Source of the DNA: Dryomyza anilis
Taxonomy: Eukaryota; Arthropoda; Insecta; Diptera; Dryomyzidae
DNA: 64,000 bases
Direction: 5' to 3'
Assembly: GCA_951804985.1 (NCBI GenBank)
Contig: OX638132.1
Coordinates: forward strand, 92,508,696-92,572,695
In this document: positions 1 through 11,239 of the stretch, one piece after another
Numbering within the stretch: the stretch's first letter is position 1
Layout: each line of letters starts with the position of its first letter
Translations under genes and position numbers: made by a program
Notes under the pieces: model-generated
What the model saw: only the letters and a program-made list of their open reading frames with translations
Database searches by the model: none
What the model was told of the DNA's origin: nothing

Positions 1-838
1 AAACCACAAATTTAGGCGACATTTTCATATGCAGTTGAGCGGTATTGCAGTATCATCGACGAAATTTGATAATCTGCTATGTATGTCCCACAAATTTCGA
101 TTGAACATTTAAAAATATTAAGCAATAAACTGAAAATTCAAAAATACACTATTGGAATATTAACCGGTACTAGTTTTGTCACTTTTATATGAAGAAGGGG
201 TATATTTTTTAAGAAGGGGTTTTAAGAAGGTTTTTAGGAAGGGGTATATTGAAAAATTAAATATCTTTAGACTGGTATGTTAAAGAGACGTATTAAAGTT
301 TGGTTTCATATAAAACTGACAGAACTACAACCAGTAAATATAATTTTCCCCTAGGTTATATTTGGTCAATTTTATTTTTTCAACAACGATAAACTTTATC
401 ACAGAAAAATGTTAAAACTATTACCGCATTTGCAGCACATCACATTTAGGCATTCACAAAAACAAAAGACGAATCAAAAAAAAAATTGTAAAGATGTGAA
501 TATTATCATGAATCTACGCCTTCATAGTTAAAGAATTTTCCTATCTTCAGACAACTTAGCACCGAGATGCTAATTATTTATTCGTTTCTTACTTAATTAA
601 CTTTCGTTTGCGTGTGCATCGATTTCTTATACAATTTTAATATTTCTCTTTTAGTTACATTCGGTGTTTTTTTTATGACCCCCAGTGCTTGTCAAATTCT
701 CACGTTGTGATCAAACGGTCGATGTGCCTATGTAGAAATAAATAATCATAATAATAACACTATTCAACATGATTTTTTCAATGAGCATCACATACAACAT
801 TTCAAAATAATTTTAAGGATTCTGTTTTTACTTGCCAA
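1..838. other. AT-rich intergenic sequence
   Basis: No gene or named repeat is visible. The only structure is a short local direct repeat around 190-250 in which the string AAGAAGGGGTATAT recurs in slightly altered form. A-runs and T-runs are common, and no long open frame shows coding-like codon use. Confidence 0.5.
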
Positions 839-1043
839 TTTTTTTTTTTTTTGGAATATCTACTAAGATCCACAGCACTCAGACAGACTATATCCATTGT
901 ACTGTGAAATCTATTCCCTACAATTTTGTGGTTAATATCACCACGTGCGCCCATGCCCAAGCCGGGATTCGAACCCGAGACCTTCAGAATGCAAGTCCCG
1001 CGCGCTACCTCTGGACTGCTGAGGCCGGCTTCTTGTTTCTCAG
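839..1043 (-). mobile_element. tRNA-derived SINE with poly-A tail and target duplication
   Basis: Read on the minus strand, the head (about 1030 down to 955) resembles a tRNA gene. It has an A-box-like stretch ending GAGGTAGCGC and a clear B box, GGTTCGAATCC. A body of about 100 bp follows, ending in a run of about 14 A at 839-853. Both sides are flanked by TTGCCAA (832-838 and 1044-1050), which I read as the target-site duplication. Head, tail and duplication together make this a well-supported SINE insertion. It is probably not a working tRNA, because the anticodon arm does not fold cleanly. The SINE family is not identified. Confidence 0.75.
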
Positions 1044-1175
1044 TTGCCAACTCAGTTTCTATTACGTAATGTTTTCAAGATTATTAAATGTTATGGACAA
1101 TTTGAACATGAAAAGGAATGCGCATGCTCCAATTTGTTTTCAAGATATTTGGATCAAATTCGATTTTTTTTTTTT

Positions 1176-1695
1176 TCAGAAATTCCATTTGAAATTCTTA
1201 AGGCATCACTTGAAATTCAGAAATTCTATTTGAAATTCAAAAAATTTCATTTGATATTCAGAAATTTCCATTTGAAATTCAGAAATTATCTATTTGAAAT
1301 TCAGAAATTTTTATTTGAAATTCAAAAATTTGCATTTGAAATTGAGAAATTTCCATTTGAAATTGAGAAATTTCCATTTGAAATTCAAAAATTACCATTT
1401 GAAATTGAGAAATTTCCATTTGAAATTGAAAAGACATCACTTGAAATTCAGAAATTCCATTTGAAATTCAAAAATTTTCATTTGATATTCAGAAATTTCC
1501 ATTTGAAATTCAAAAATTTCCATTTAAAAATGATAAATTTCCACTTGAAATTCAAAAATTTCCTTTGAAATTCAGAAATGTCCATTTAAAATTCAGACAT
1601 TTTTATTTGAAATTCAGAAATTTCCATTTGAAATTGAGAAATTTTAATTTGAAATTCAAAATTTTCCATTTGAAATTCAGAAATTTCCATTCCAG
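1176..1695. repeat. 21-bp minisatellite with higher-order structure
   Basis: A tandem array with a 21-bp period (TTTGAAATTC followed by AGAAATTTCCA, with variants). Because 21 is divisible by three, one frame stays open and encodes a seven-residue repeat like FEIQKFH. This is a by-product of the period, not evidence of a protein. A variant block starting CATCACTTGAAATTC occurs at 1204 and again at 1435, 231 bp (11 units) apart. The variant units that follow keep the same order, so a multi-unit block was duplicated. Confidence 0.8.
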
Positions 1696-1785
1696 TATAT
1701 TGTACCATAAGTAGAAATTATTGAAACATAATAGGCACTAACATATTTCATCTTAAAAAATGTACCTAAGGAAAATACATATTTT

Positions 1786-2529
1786 TATACCCTACACCTA
1801 TGAGGTACAGGGTATATTAACTTTGTGCATATATTGTAACGCCTCTTAGGAGGCATCATCAGCATCACTATCCGAGTCCGTTTAGCCATGTCCGTCTGTC
1901 TGTCTGTCTATCCGTCTTGCTGTCTTGCTGTCCGAATACAGAATAACTTGAGAAATACTGATCACAATGCGATGAAATTTTGTCTCAATATATTTTATCC
2001 AAAAGTAGGAACTGAGTTTGAAAATGAGCCAAATCGTTCAACGGACACGCCCACCTCCCATACAAATCACTTTTATATAACTCTTTAGGAACTAATAACT
2101 CGAAAAGTATTCAAGGTACAGTTATAAAATATAAAAGGTATTGTTAGAATTCACCTAAAAATATGTGGTCCAAAAATGAGCGTGATCCGCCCACTTTTTA
2201 TTTTCATTTTTTCCCGGGTTTTCATAGTGGAAATTTGATCCGTAAATTATTAAAATCAAATCTATGAAATATTAGCCTTTCAAAATTTTAAATATAGGCG
2301 TGGTCCGCCCAATTACATTTTTTAAATTTTTTTTTTAGTTTTTTATACTTTATATAATTTTTTTAATTTATGGGGATATGAGACGTGAATTTCTGATATA
2401 TGAATAATATTCTGAGGGTTAATATCCCCACCAAAGGTGTAGGGTATTCCATAGTCGGGCCCGACCGACTATAAAAATCCGCCTCATGTGACCGAACTTA
2501 CCCATGTGACCTAACTTTCCCAACTCGTT
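1786..2529 (+). mobile_element. mini-me/DINE-1-like repeat, subfamily A (copy A1)
   Basis: Starts TATACCCTACACCTATGAGG and ends near CCCAACTCGTT, like the other subfamily A copies in this window. It has an internal (GTCT)n tract after GTTTAGCCATGTCCG. Near the 3' end is the palindromic stem ATAGTCGGGCCCGACC. This copy lacks the segment with the TA-rich block that the other copies carry between the 5' end and the GTCT tract, so it has an internal deletion. Such repeats in flies are generally regarded as non-autonomous and Helitron-related; I infer that here from structure only. Confidence 0.75.
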
Positions 2530-2539
2530 ATATCTAATA

Positions 2540-3000
2540 TATTATCAAACTCAGTCGAAAAATGTTTGACTAAAATTTTATATTGAATTTCGTACAAAAA
2601 ATGTTCTTAAGAAATTTAGAAATAATTGATAACCGATAAAATTTGTAAATATACTGCTCGAAAACCTTCTAAATTATTTAATTTCTTAAATCTATAGAAT
2701 CTTAAATCTGTATTTTCAAAATAACTGCGTGAAAGATAATTAGTCTTGAAGTCAACATGTGCAAATACACAATAACCGATTAATTGTCTAAACATACTGC
2801 ACGAAAAATTGTAAAATTATTTGCAAACAGATTTTTTCCGAAAACTTTTTATTTATATCGAAAATCTACAGAATGCCAATAATATAATCATAAAATATTA
2901 ATTATTGTTTAACATTGTCGTCCAAATAACTTCACGAAAAACTTAAAAAAATGACTGCACGAAAATCATTTAGTCCTAAACCAAAAAAAAAAGAAAATAG
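2540..3000. repeat. Decayed satellite, first block (ACTGCRCGAAAA box)
   Basis: The box ACTGCNCGAAAA recurs at about 2655, 2725, 2798, 2928 and 2952. It is often preceded by a TAACCGAT-type string and followed by TAAATTATTT. The same pieces recur in the same order at 4900-6430. I read this as an old tandem array of long monomers that has diverged beyond easy alignment. Confidence 0.5.
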
Positions 3001-4116
3001 AAAAGAATGTTTACAGATCGTTTGCGGCAAATAAAGTTATTTTGCAATGTGGGTAATTTGTCGTCATTGATCAGGAATCCGTTTTGCTCTACTACGAGTA
3101 ATTTTTTTTTTCTCTATTTTATAGAGTATATGAAACAGCAAAATGTCTACTGTATATTTAAAAAATTATATTATTTTTTATTTATTAAAAGCCCTTATTA
3201 TCTAAATTTGCTACAAATATCAAAATACTCAGACAAGGACTTTGTGATCATCAACCGAATCGAATTTCCATAAAACCATTACTCAAATGTAATATAGAAA
3301 ATTAAGTTGAATAATTGTTGCACTGTGTAGAGTCAAAAACAAGTATGGTTAGCTACCAAAAAAAAAAAAAACTTTTATCGAAATATATATTCGCCAACAC
3401 GTGATATTAATACCTACTACTAAAAGCTCATTTCAATTTCATAATCAGTCAACTTTAATTTAATCGGCAACTAATGCTACAGGCGCCATCCGATAAATTA
3501 ATGTGTAACACACAGCACATCAAAAATGTGTCCCTCCCACAGATGGCGTCGAAAAGGCTGAATTGTCTACCGTCTGAACTGACTGCTGACTGCAACGCAG
3601 CACTTATCAGTTATCAGTTTCGGTTGTTTTTATTGCTTGTAAACATGTCTGTTAACTCGAAACTGTCAAATTGTCAGCTTTATAGCCGTATCGATATCGA
3701 TCGCCTACTGGAAGCCGCAGCAGCAGCATTGAAAAAAAAATAATCATTAATTTGTAAAACAAACCTCGTCACACACACACACCACACAACGCACAATCAT
3801 CAGACCCGCTACATAGATAGATAACGGGCACCATGATTTGATAGGTTTCGACCCGACGACATCTTGTGTTGCCTTCCGAATTTTTTGGGGCAGCCTTTTT
3901 TTTATTTGATTATGAGTCACATCAAATACTACAACCTCCTATGTGCAAATCAATACAAATACTTACTGGTACTGAGGCTTATCAGGTGTCGATTTGGAGT
4001 GGAGTGGACCTCCTCCACTTTATGGGTGTCATAAACAAAGTCAAATATTGTGTCAATTATTGACTTCTAATTACATGTGATTGTTTATCGTAGTTTGTTT
4101 TGGTTTTGCCTTTTAG
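3001..4116. other. Mixed intergenic sequence with a GC-richer island
   Basis: 3001-3530 is AT-rich and unremarkable. 3540-3740 is richer in GC and holds two TCAGTT initiator-like strings (3607, 3614) upstream of the small ORF at 3645. A short CA-rich tract lies at about 3771-3790. 3800-4060 shows nothing recognisable. The island might be a promoter or first exon. Confidence 0.35.
3645..3743 (+). CDS. Hypothetical 32-codon ORF
   Basis: A short ORF starting at an ATG in good insect context (AAACATG) within a GC-richer island. The translation has a plausible amphipathic helix (IDIDRLLEAAAAAL) and ends in three lysines encoded by an A-run before the stop. The leucine/alanine segment loosely recalls short repressor-interaction helices, but this is far too short to claim homology. 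There is no splice donor before the stop. It may be a chance ORF. Confidence 0.15.
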   Translation: MSVNSKLSNCQLYSRIDIDRLLEAAAAALKKK

Positions 4117-4167
4117 ACCGACCAATACAGAAATGGACAACCGGACGCAGCACCTCTTAAATCCGCA
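4117..4167 (+). other. Candidate 51-nt internal or first coding exon
   Basis: Preceded by a pyrimidine-rich tract ending TTTTGCCTTTTAG and followed by the donor-like GTAAGC. The 51 nt are open in two frames: one reads TDQYRNGQPDAAPLKSA and another contains an ATG (MDNRTQHLL). The GC content is higher than in the flanks. If real, it would belong to a plus-strand gene with the next exon possibly at 6673. The partner exons and product are unknown. Confidence 0.25.
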
Positions 4168-4439
4168 GTAAGCTTTTCAAGAGGTAGCCTACATCAGATA
4201 GTGAAATTGATGGATTGGTCATGGACAGTCAAAATCAGGGATTGAAACCGCAAACAAAACCAATATCTGTTTAAAAGTGTTTGAAATCAGAAACCGAAAA
4301 TGTTGTAACACATTCAGAAATGAACCGATATGAAACATAAACAGATTATTGATTTGTAGTTTCATTGAATAAAATAGTTTGGTTTTTGAACCAGATATTA
4401 AAAATATAACACAAAATCTTGAAATGATATAACAAGACA

Positions 4440-4899
4440 ATTATAAAATGTTCATTCTTTGCACACAATCATTATTTGCAAATTGCACGATTTTTTTTTT
4501 AATTTTTAAGTAACTTTGTTTTACATTTTAGTATTCTCTTTTCAACTTATCTTTATTCAATATTTATTTACTAAATCTAATATAAAAATCATAAATTTAA
4601 CATATCGTCGTTGTAGAACGAAAAGTCACCAAATCCATTTTTATGAAAAACTTGAATTTCGAGTTGATTGATTAATATTATAAAAAGTAATAGATGCATT
4701 TTTAAAGTTGAAATATCAATTGATAGAATTACATTTCCTTATCATGTGGTAAAAATCATCGATTAAAAATTAACTGATATATAAAGATTTTTGTAAATGA
4801 ATATTTCGCATTTTGAAAATGTATTTGGTGACTTTACGTTCTACAGCGATGATATTTGCGCAAAACACAGTCCATTATCTATCATAAAAATGTATTTAA
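4440..4899. other. AT-rich intergenic sequence
   Basis: No gene, tandem repeat or terminal-repeat structure recognised. A short near-repeat of AACGAAAAGTCACCAAAT at about 4617 has an inverted relative, TTGGTGACTTTACGTTCTAC, at about 4827. The two could be arms of a small MITE of about 230 bp (4612-4846). Confidence 0.35.
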
Positions 4900-6430
4900 C
4901 ATTACTTATTAATGATATACTATCGTCATAATAACTGCGCGAAAATTCAATAGTATTGAAAGAAATATATGCATCGAAAAAAATCATATATACAAACGAA
5001 TAAATTTTAGAATGTACTGCCCGAAAACGTAATAATTTATTTACAAAATATTATGTAACATATATAACATTTCGAAAGTTGTTTGTACTAAATATAACAA
5101 TATAACTGCGCTTAAAAATTAATTAGAAATGGAACTAAGACCAAACATACATCTATGGATATTATTTATAAAAGATAACCGATTATTTGTCCAAATATTT
5201 AAAAAAAAACAAAAAATTAAGTATTTTTTTATTTTTACTTAAAAATCTACTGAATATCAGAAATACAAAATAGTATAAAATCACAAATTTCGAAATATTA
5301 TCGTCAAAATAACAGCACGAATGAGTTTACCGAAAGTTCCAAATAACCGTTTAAAATTTTACTGCTGATTGTGTAGATTTTAGAATTATTTGTAAAATAT
5401 AATTACAATTTATTATTTGTTGTTCAAAATAACTGCACAAAGAAGTTTCAGTACTAAATACAAGAAACGCACATGTGTATGAAATTTAATAAATTATACT
5501 ATTCGAAAATCTTCTTATATTATTTTGCAATATAAAATTTAAAAGAAAACTGCACGAAACCTGTTAGCTGAAAATTAAATAATTACATCTACTGAAGGTC
5601 CCAAATAAATGTTTATAGATTTAATTTTCGAATATACTGCTCGAAATACTACTAAATTATTTACAACATATCATTTTCTTTAATTTTATATATTCTAAGT
5701 CTACATGAACCCATAAATTCTAATAAATGTATCTAAAACTAATTAATAATAGTGCTCGAAAATAATATTTTAATAAAATTTAAAGAAAAGTACTTTATTT
5801 TTTCGTATCAATCTAAAAATTTTATAAATTAAAGATAACATCTTATATTTATAAAATCTTTTTTTATATTATCTTTTTTATATTATTACTTAATATTGTC
5901 TTCAAAATAACTTTACGAAAAACTGTTATTTCGAAGCCATTAAATTTAAACACATTTAAATTTATTAACGAAATATTATTCTTTATAAATCATAGCAAAG
6001 TCAAAAGTATATTTTATTTTAACACATTACTTAGAATGCAATGGACTGCACGAAAATGTATTTAAACCCTATATGTACACAAATAAATTTAAATTAAATT
6101 TAAATCCCATTTTCCATTTAAAATCAAAAATCATTGCAAATAACATTTTTTTTTTAAATACAAAAATAAAAATTAATATTTATAAAGTAACATTATTTCA
6201 TAAATATTTCGAATTTTGTTTCTTTTAATCATAACTTTGAAAATTTGAAATCCTAAATGGACTATTTAGTTACTGCGCGAAAAACATTTTAAGTTATTTA
6301 ATTAAGTTTTTCCAAACTAATTCTGGCTAATCATCAGTGTTTTGGTAAACTTCGAAAAATAAAAATTTGAATTCAAAAAAGTGTTAATAAATTAGCTTCA
6401 AAAAAAACTGCGCGAAAAATACTTACACAC
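4900..6430. repeat. Decayed satellite, second block (ACTGCRCGAAAA box)
   Basis: At least fourteen degenerate copies of ACTGCRCGAAAA occur, at about 4931, 5015, 5103, 5310, 5361, 5429, 5493, 5549, 5634, 5749, 5907, 6042, 6272 and 6406. Many are preceded by CAAAATA. Between them recur TAACCGATTA-like, TAAATTATTT-like and AAAATCTACTGAAT-like strings in similar order. Spacing is irregular (about 50-230 bp), as expected of an ancient satellite eroded by indels. Confidence 0.5.
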
Positions 6431-6659
6431 TGAAAAATTAGTTAAATAACGTAAAAAATTCACATAACATTGCATTTCTTTCAAAGTTCCATAGCCAATA
6501 TATTCCTTTTTTTAATAATGCAATTTAAATAAATATTAACCACCTTTGAAAGTCTTAATAAGTGTCTCTATGTTCATTCATTTGCCTGCTTGAGAAGTGT
6601 TGAACCCTCTTTATAATCCATTTAATCCGAAATCATAATATATATTTTTTGTTACATAT

Positions 6660-7310
6660 TTCATTTAATCAGTTGGCTGCACTCAGCGCTCGTACATTGA
6701 GAGGAGCCTCCAAGTGGATGGTTTCAAAGACCCTTCAAGTCCAATTCACATTCCCAACAAGTAGTACAATGTAGCGAACAGCTCCATCTCCATCAAATCT
6801 AAATGACGTAAGTGGCGCTGCACCGGGCCAGTTCCATTCACTCACTCACTCTCTCGCTACGCTCTCTGTCTCAGTGACATCTCTCGAGGTAATGTGCGGC
6901 GGTGTCCAGTTCAAGATCGAAAACTGGCGCTGGCGCTAACTTGTCTTTCTCATTTCTGAACATAACCATTTATGCTTGTCATGGGAGCTACTAGAGTGGG
7001 CATCATAATAAAAATAACGAATGAAACATTTTAACCTCGACATAGTGAAATTGGGCAGAGGTAGTGGTAGTAGTAGTAGCAGCATTACCAACTCTATCTA
7101 ATGGTTCTTGCTGTATGTGGTGTTGGCTCGTTGAAAGTGTAGTCGGAAAAGCAGACGCAGACTTGAATAAACACACGAATTGTTCCACAAAGCAGGAGCC
7201 GCCGGCACAACAGGTCAGTCAGGCATTGTGAGCAGTCTCATCAGTTGATCGGCCAGTGAGTGAGTGAGTGAGCAGTGTGTGTGGTCTTAACACTTTCGAA
7301 GGTACTATGC
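6660..7310. promoter_or_regulatory. GC-richer unique island, possible exon/promoter region
   Basis: Base composition changes sharply from the AT-rich flanks. Visible are the candidate exon at 6673, a strong donor-like GTAAGT at 6808, a CACT/CTCT-rich run at 6838-6860, a GTAGTAGTAGTAG tract near 7060-7080 and a (GAGT)n run at 7256-7272. A TCAGTT initiator-like string is at 7241. No known repeat is recognised. Calling it regulatory is inference from composition and motif clustering. Confidence 0.3.
6673..6764 (+). other. Candidate terminal coding exon
   Basis: A very good acceptor (long T-rich tract ending TTTCATTTAATCAG) precedes an open stretch. With two leading bases completing an upstream codon, it reads GCTQRSYIERSLQVDGFKDP and nine more residues before TAG at 6762. 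Many codons end in C or G, unlike the AT-rich surroundings. A GTAAGT donor 44 nt after the stop (6808) raises the alternative of an untranslated exon, 6673-6807. Not recognised as any family. Confidence 0.25.
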
Positions 7311-7656
7311 TGATAAATGTTGATAAAGAGATGTGAAAAGGTGATGTTTGAGTGGTTTTTTTCTCTTATTTTTTGGTATAATGTTTATTTTGACTTTTTA
7401 ACAATGGTATTCGATTTTTCGAGAATATTGAAAAAAAAATTAAAAATCTGAATATTCTACTTTTAATTTTTGAAATGCAATATATATCAAAGTACCGATT
7501 ATAGATCTCCAATAAGGATATTATAATAAACTAAATGCTACCGTTTCATTATATTTCAAATAGACAGACATAATGAATCATGGTTGGTTCGTAGAAACCC
7601 TATTAGATATTTATATTATTAAGGAAGACATCTGCTGTGCATATTATGGGGTAATT
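7311..7656. other. AT-rich intergenic sequence
   Basis: No feature recognised between the GC-richer island and the MITE at 7657. Confidence 0.4.
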
Positions 7657-7907
7657 ACACACAAAAAATATAATTTTTGCACCAACCTTAATTTACCAAC
7701 CACATCATTCGTTTCTCTTAACTATTAAGTCGGTTTGCACCGAATTGGATTGGTTGAGATTGGTTGTTACAACTAACCTTTTCTTTTTTCCAACCTAATG
7801 TCAAGGGTTGAAAGAAGAAGAGAATGGTTGTTACAACGAACTCTTTCATTCTTCCAACCTCATGCCAAGAGGTGACCTCTTCATTTTAAGGGATTATTTT
7901 CGTGCTG
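7657..7907 (-). mobile_element. TA-flanked MITE of the CACACAGAAAA family (copy E5)
   Basis: Begins CACACAAAAAAT after TA. Internally it carries repeated CAACC and GTTGTTACAAC strings and the block CTTCCAACCTCATGCCAAGAG, which are diagnostic of the E family seen at 13756, 33711, 50334 and 59881. The orientation is reversed relative to the copy at 59881. The right end (TTTTCGTGCTG then TA) is degenerate, so the exact end is approximate. Confidence 0.55.
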
Positions 7908-8867
7908 TATATTATCATCTTTAGGTGTCTTGTTGAAATTAATTAATCGTCCTGATGCGGTTTCTAGTTTCTGGAAAAGATTGTAGTGATGTCTCTTTAA
8001 AAAATCAATGAAATTAAGCTCTAAAAAACTAATAAAAAAAACGAAATATCCCAGTATGCCATTCGTATAGATATCGTTACGAGATCATTACGAATAGATG
8101 GAGAAATCACACGATATCGGACGCCTTCTCGTAACGATATCGAGCGAAAAATTGGACCAAGATGGTATGTAGATATCGGAACGTTCTGTCGGAGTTTTCT
8201 CGATACGAGAAAATTTTCGAAATCGGAACGATATTGAAGAAAAAAGTGATCAAAGTTCGAGATTGCTGCGAAAAATATTGCGATAACGATTTGATAAATG
8301 CAACGAGATCAAACTTTTTTTAACGAAGTTATGCTCCAGTTTATCCCAATAATTGTATCTGATTTCAGTTTGAATTGGAGATGAAAGAACTGCATAATAT
8401 TTATCATTTAATACAAAAATCGTTGAAATCCGACCATTTTTGTGGACTCAGCAGGGTTTTATTCAAATTTCGACGATTGTCGTACAGAGACCTTTATAAA
8501 TATGACTTATTTTTTACGCCGCAATTATGGCAATATTATAGTATTGTTTGATACGGAATGCCCATGTAGATCTTCTTCTATAGTTTAAGTCCAAAATGGA
8601 TTGATCGGCCCCTTTTTAAGGGCCAATTGTGGACTTGAATACTTTTCACTGAACTGCATTTTTAAATATTTGGAGTTAGTGATTTTTCATTTTTAATATC
8701 TTCGGTTTTGTAAGATGTAGGACTCCGACGACGTTTCCAACGTACAGATGAGTTGGTTTTTTTTTTATAGTGGCATGCTTATCGCGATATTTTCGAAAAA
8801 TGGACTTAACAACTTTTCACTGAACGACGACGATATGATATACAAATAAATCAAACAGGTAAAACAT
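7908..8867. other. Intergenic sequence with CGATAT/CGTTACGA-rich patch
   Basis: Between 8060 and 8300 the strings CGATATCG, CGTTACGA and TCGTAACG recur and include short palindromes, suggesting an old palindromic repeat. The remainder shows nothing recognisable. Confidence 0.35.
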
Positions 8868-9189
8868 CCCGAGACAAAATTGTTGGCATTATTCTGGAAT
8901 ATTTTGGGCATATTTCCGGCAAAAGCACAGATATATAGAATATTTTGGGAAGTGTATAGCAGGTGGTAAATTTATGTGGAATTTTTATGACAAATTCACG
9001 CCATATTTGGGGAACGGGCAGTTTGGGGTATTATTTATATACCCGAGACAAAATTTTTGGCATTTTTCTGGAATATTTCGGGCATATTTCCGGCAAACGC
9101 ACAGATATATAGAATATTTTGGAAAGTGTATAGCAGGTTGTAAATTTTTGTGGAATTTGTATGGCAGATTCACGCCATATTTGCAGCTT
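8868..9189. repeat. 174-bp tandem duplication
   Basis: The segment beginning CCCGAGACAAAAT at 8868 is repeated from 9042 with few changes (shared TTTCCGGCAAA, GCACAGATATATAGAATATT and AAGTGTATAGCAGG). The second copy ends near 9189 at CGCCATATTTG. The open frames across it are a side effect of the repeat. Confidence 0.75.
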
Positions 9190-10630
9190 TTGATACAAAC
9201 TCCGTCTTTGTCTGTTTGAAATATGACGAGAAAATGTTACAGAACTGCCTCGACCTTGCCAAAAATTTTGTCAGGCAATGTTTTCAACTATAAGTGATTC
9301 GTTTACTTAGTTCCAATTTTTAAGTGTCAGTTTAAACTTAGTTTACAATGTTCCACATTTTTAAAACATATACAGTTCCTAATCAAAACGGCGAAATGTT
9401 TTTAAATTTTACAGGCTGATAGTAATCAATTGATTTGACATTTTAAATATTTGTAATATGTTGCCTTTAGACGAAATTACATCTAGTTTAAACTTAGTTT
9501 AATTTGAAAATGTGACTAAAAACTGAGCCTTGGAGATATAAATCACAAAAATATTATTTTTTAAGTTCTGTGAATAAACAAAAATGTCTGATAACAATAA
9601 AGATCGACGTGAAATTTACTCAATACTTTTGTAAAAATTATTCAGAAACCTCAAACAGTTTTGTAACCTCTAAAACGACTATATTTAAAAACGAATAATA
9701 ATCTTAAGTGACAAATACTCACAATAAAAACATAATTATATGGGATGGAATTTTGTTTATTTCTAACTTTGTGCATTGTAAAAACATATTTACAATCCCA
9801 AAATGTGTAACACAATAGTTCAATGAACACATGCATAAATACCGTTTCGAATACTGACTTCATAAAATACGAACGTACATATTTTGGGCAAACTTGAGAA
9901 AAATGGCCAGTCACGTTGTCTGATCGCTGACTCAAATTATTGCAGTCCAATAAATTTTATAGAATCATCGTGGATCCTTGTCAACGGTAAGCGGAAATTC
10001 AGGAATTATATTTTTATACGCGCCGCAATGAGTCAGCGTTTATACACAAAAAAAAAAAACAATAATATAAAAAAGAGCCAAACTATTTTGGTGCAATATG
10101 AAACACGCGTCAAATCTAACACAAAAGTGTGAGCGTTACAAATAATATTTTGACAGTTGATTTCAGAGTGGACGTTACTTTGTCCAGTTTAATATTTTCT
10201 TCTAGTTTGATATAACTACCCTCAGGTTCCGACTGAATGCGCAAGGATAACGAGCAAAAGTTAAAAGTTGTCATTTCTAAACAGAAAAAATAAAAGGTGT
10301 GATACAATAAAATATAATATTTGGGTGGAAATGTGGGTTGTTGGGTACTACAATAATTATAGAGAGCAGGCATTTTTAAAGTCAAAATTTCAACAAAGAC
10401 AGTTAGAGCGAAACAAATGAACATTATTAAATAAATATTTCGGATTTGGACAACCAAAATAATTTTCTATTTTGAATATATTTATTGTTTTAAAACTAAC
10501 TATACTTAATATTATTAATGGAATTATACTAATCGTGCATATCCAGATTTTTAGTTTGGGACAATTTGAAAAAGATATTTGAATGAAGAATAATTTTTTT
10601 AACCCTTCTTCACAAATTCAAAATAAACAT
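9190..10630. other. AT-rich intergenic sequence
   Basis: No gene, terminal inverted repeat or tandem array was found on either strand. Short open frames here lack coding-like codon use. Confidence 0.4.
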
Positions 10631-11060
10631 CCCTAGTAGAAATTTTGGTAGGGCCATGGTCATGAAGTGATCATGTCATTATTTAAGATGATCGGGATAT
10701 GACGAGGCCCATAATGCCCTTGTAACGCAGTGTCCTGATCATGTACTGACCTCAGGCCATTATCATGTACTGATCGGGCAATTACCCATTTTATTATTTA
10801 CCCAACAATTGTATTGTCAGAGCCCGAGCATAATATGGTTTCTCTTATTAAATCTCGATCATTGTCTGATGCTAATTTCATTATGAGGAACAAATAATGT
10901 AGCTATGATCGGGAACATTTACTATTTAGTTAAGGTAAACCCTGGTATGGTAAGCATGATAAGGGCATGCAAAGGCAATGATCATATTTTCTCTAATAGG
11001 ACTTACCCAACCAAAACCCGATCATTTTCCGATGGCGCATCGGGCAAATTTCTACTAGGG
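10631..11060. mobile_element. 430-bp MITE with CCCTAGTAGAAATTT termini (copy D1)
   Basis: Perfect 15-bp terminal inverted repeats, CCCTAGTAGAAATTT at the left and its complement at 11046-11060. They are flanked by AT on both sides (2-bp target duplication). The interior is rich in GATCATG and CATGATC strings. A nearly identical element of 429 bp is at 54753-55181. No coding capacity, so non-autonomous. Confidence 0.8.
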
Positions 11061-11239
11061 ATGAGCGATTGAATTCGACCAAAAGATTACAAATTTCAGA
11101 TTTTACCTTTTCGGTTTCAATTTTTTGGAACTTTGAACCACTGTATCTCTGGACTCTAAAAATAGAAAAAATAGAATCGATTCCTTTTATCAGTTGCCCA
11201 AATTTCATTGCAATCGAAGATGGTGAGTTCCAACCACTG

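Noticed and set aside
955..1030. Possible functional tRNA gene on the minus strand
   Set aside because: It has a good B box but is attached to a SINE body with a poly-A tail and flanked by TTGCCAA duplications.
1044..1568. 174-codon ORF with FEIQKFH-type repeats
   Set aside because: It is created by a 21-bp tandem repeat, whose period keeps the frame open; the array is degenerate at the DNA level outside any codon logic.
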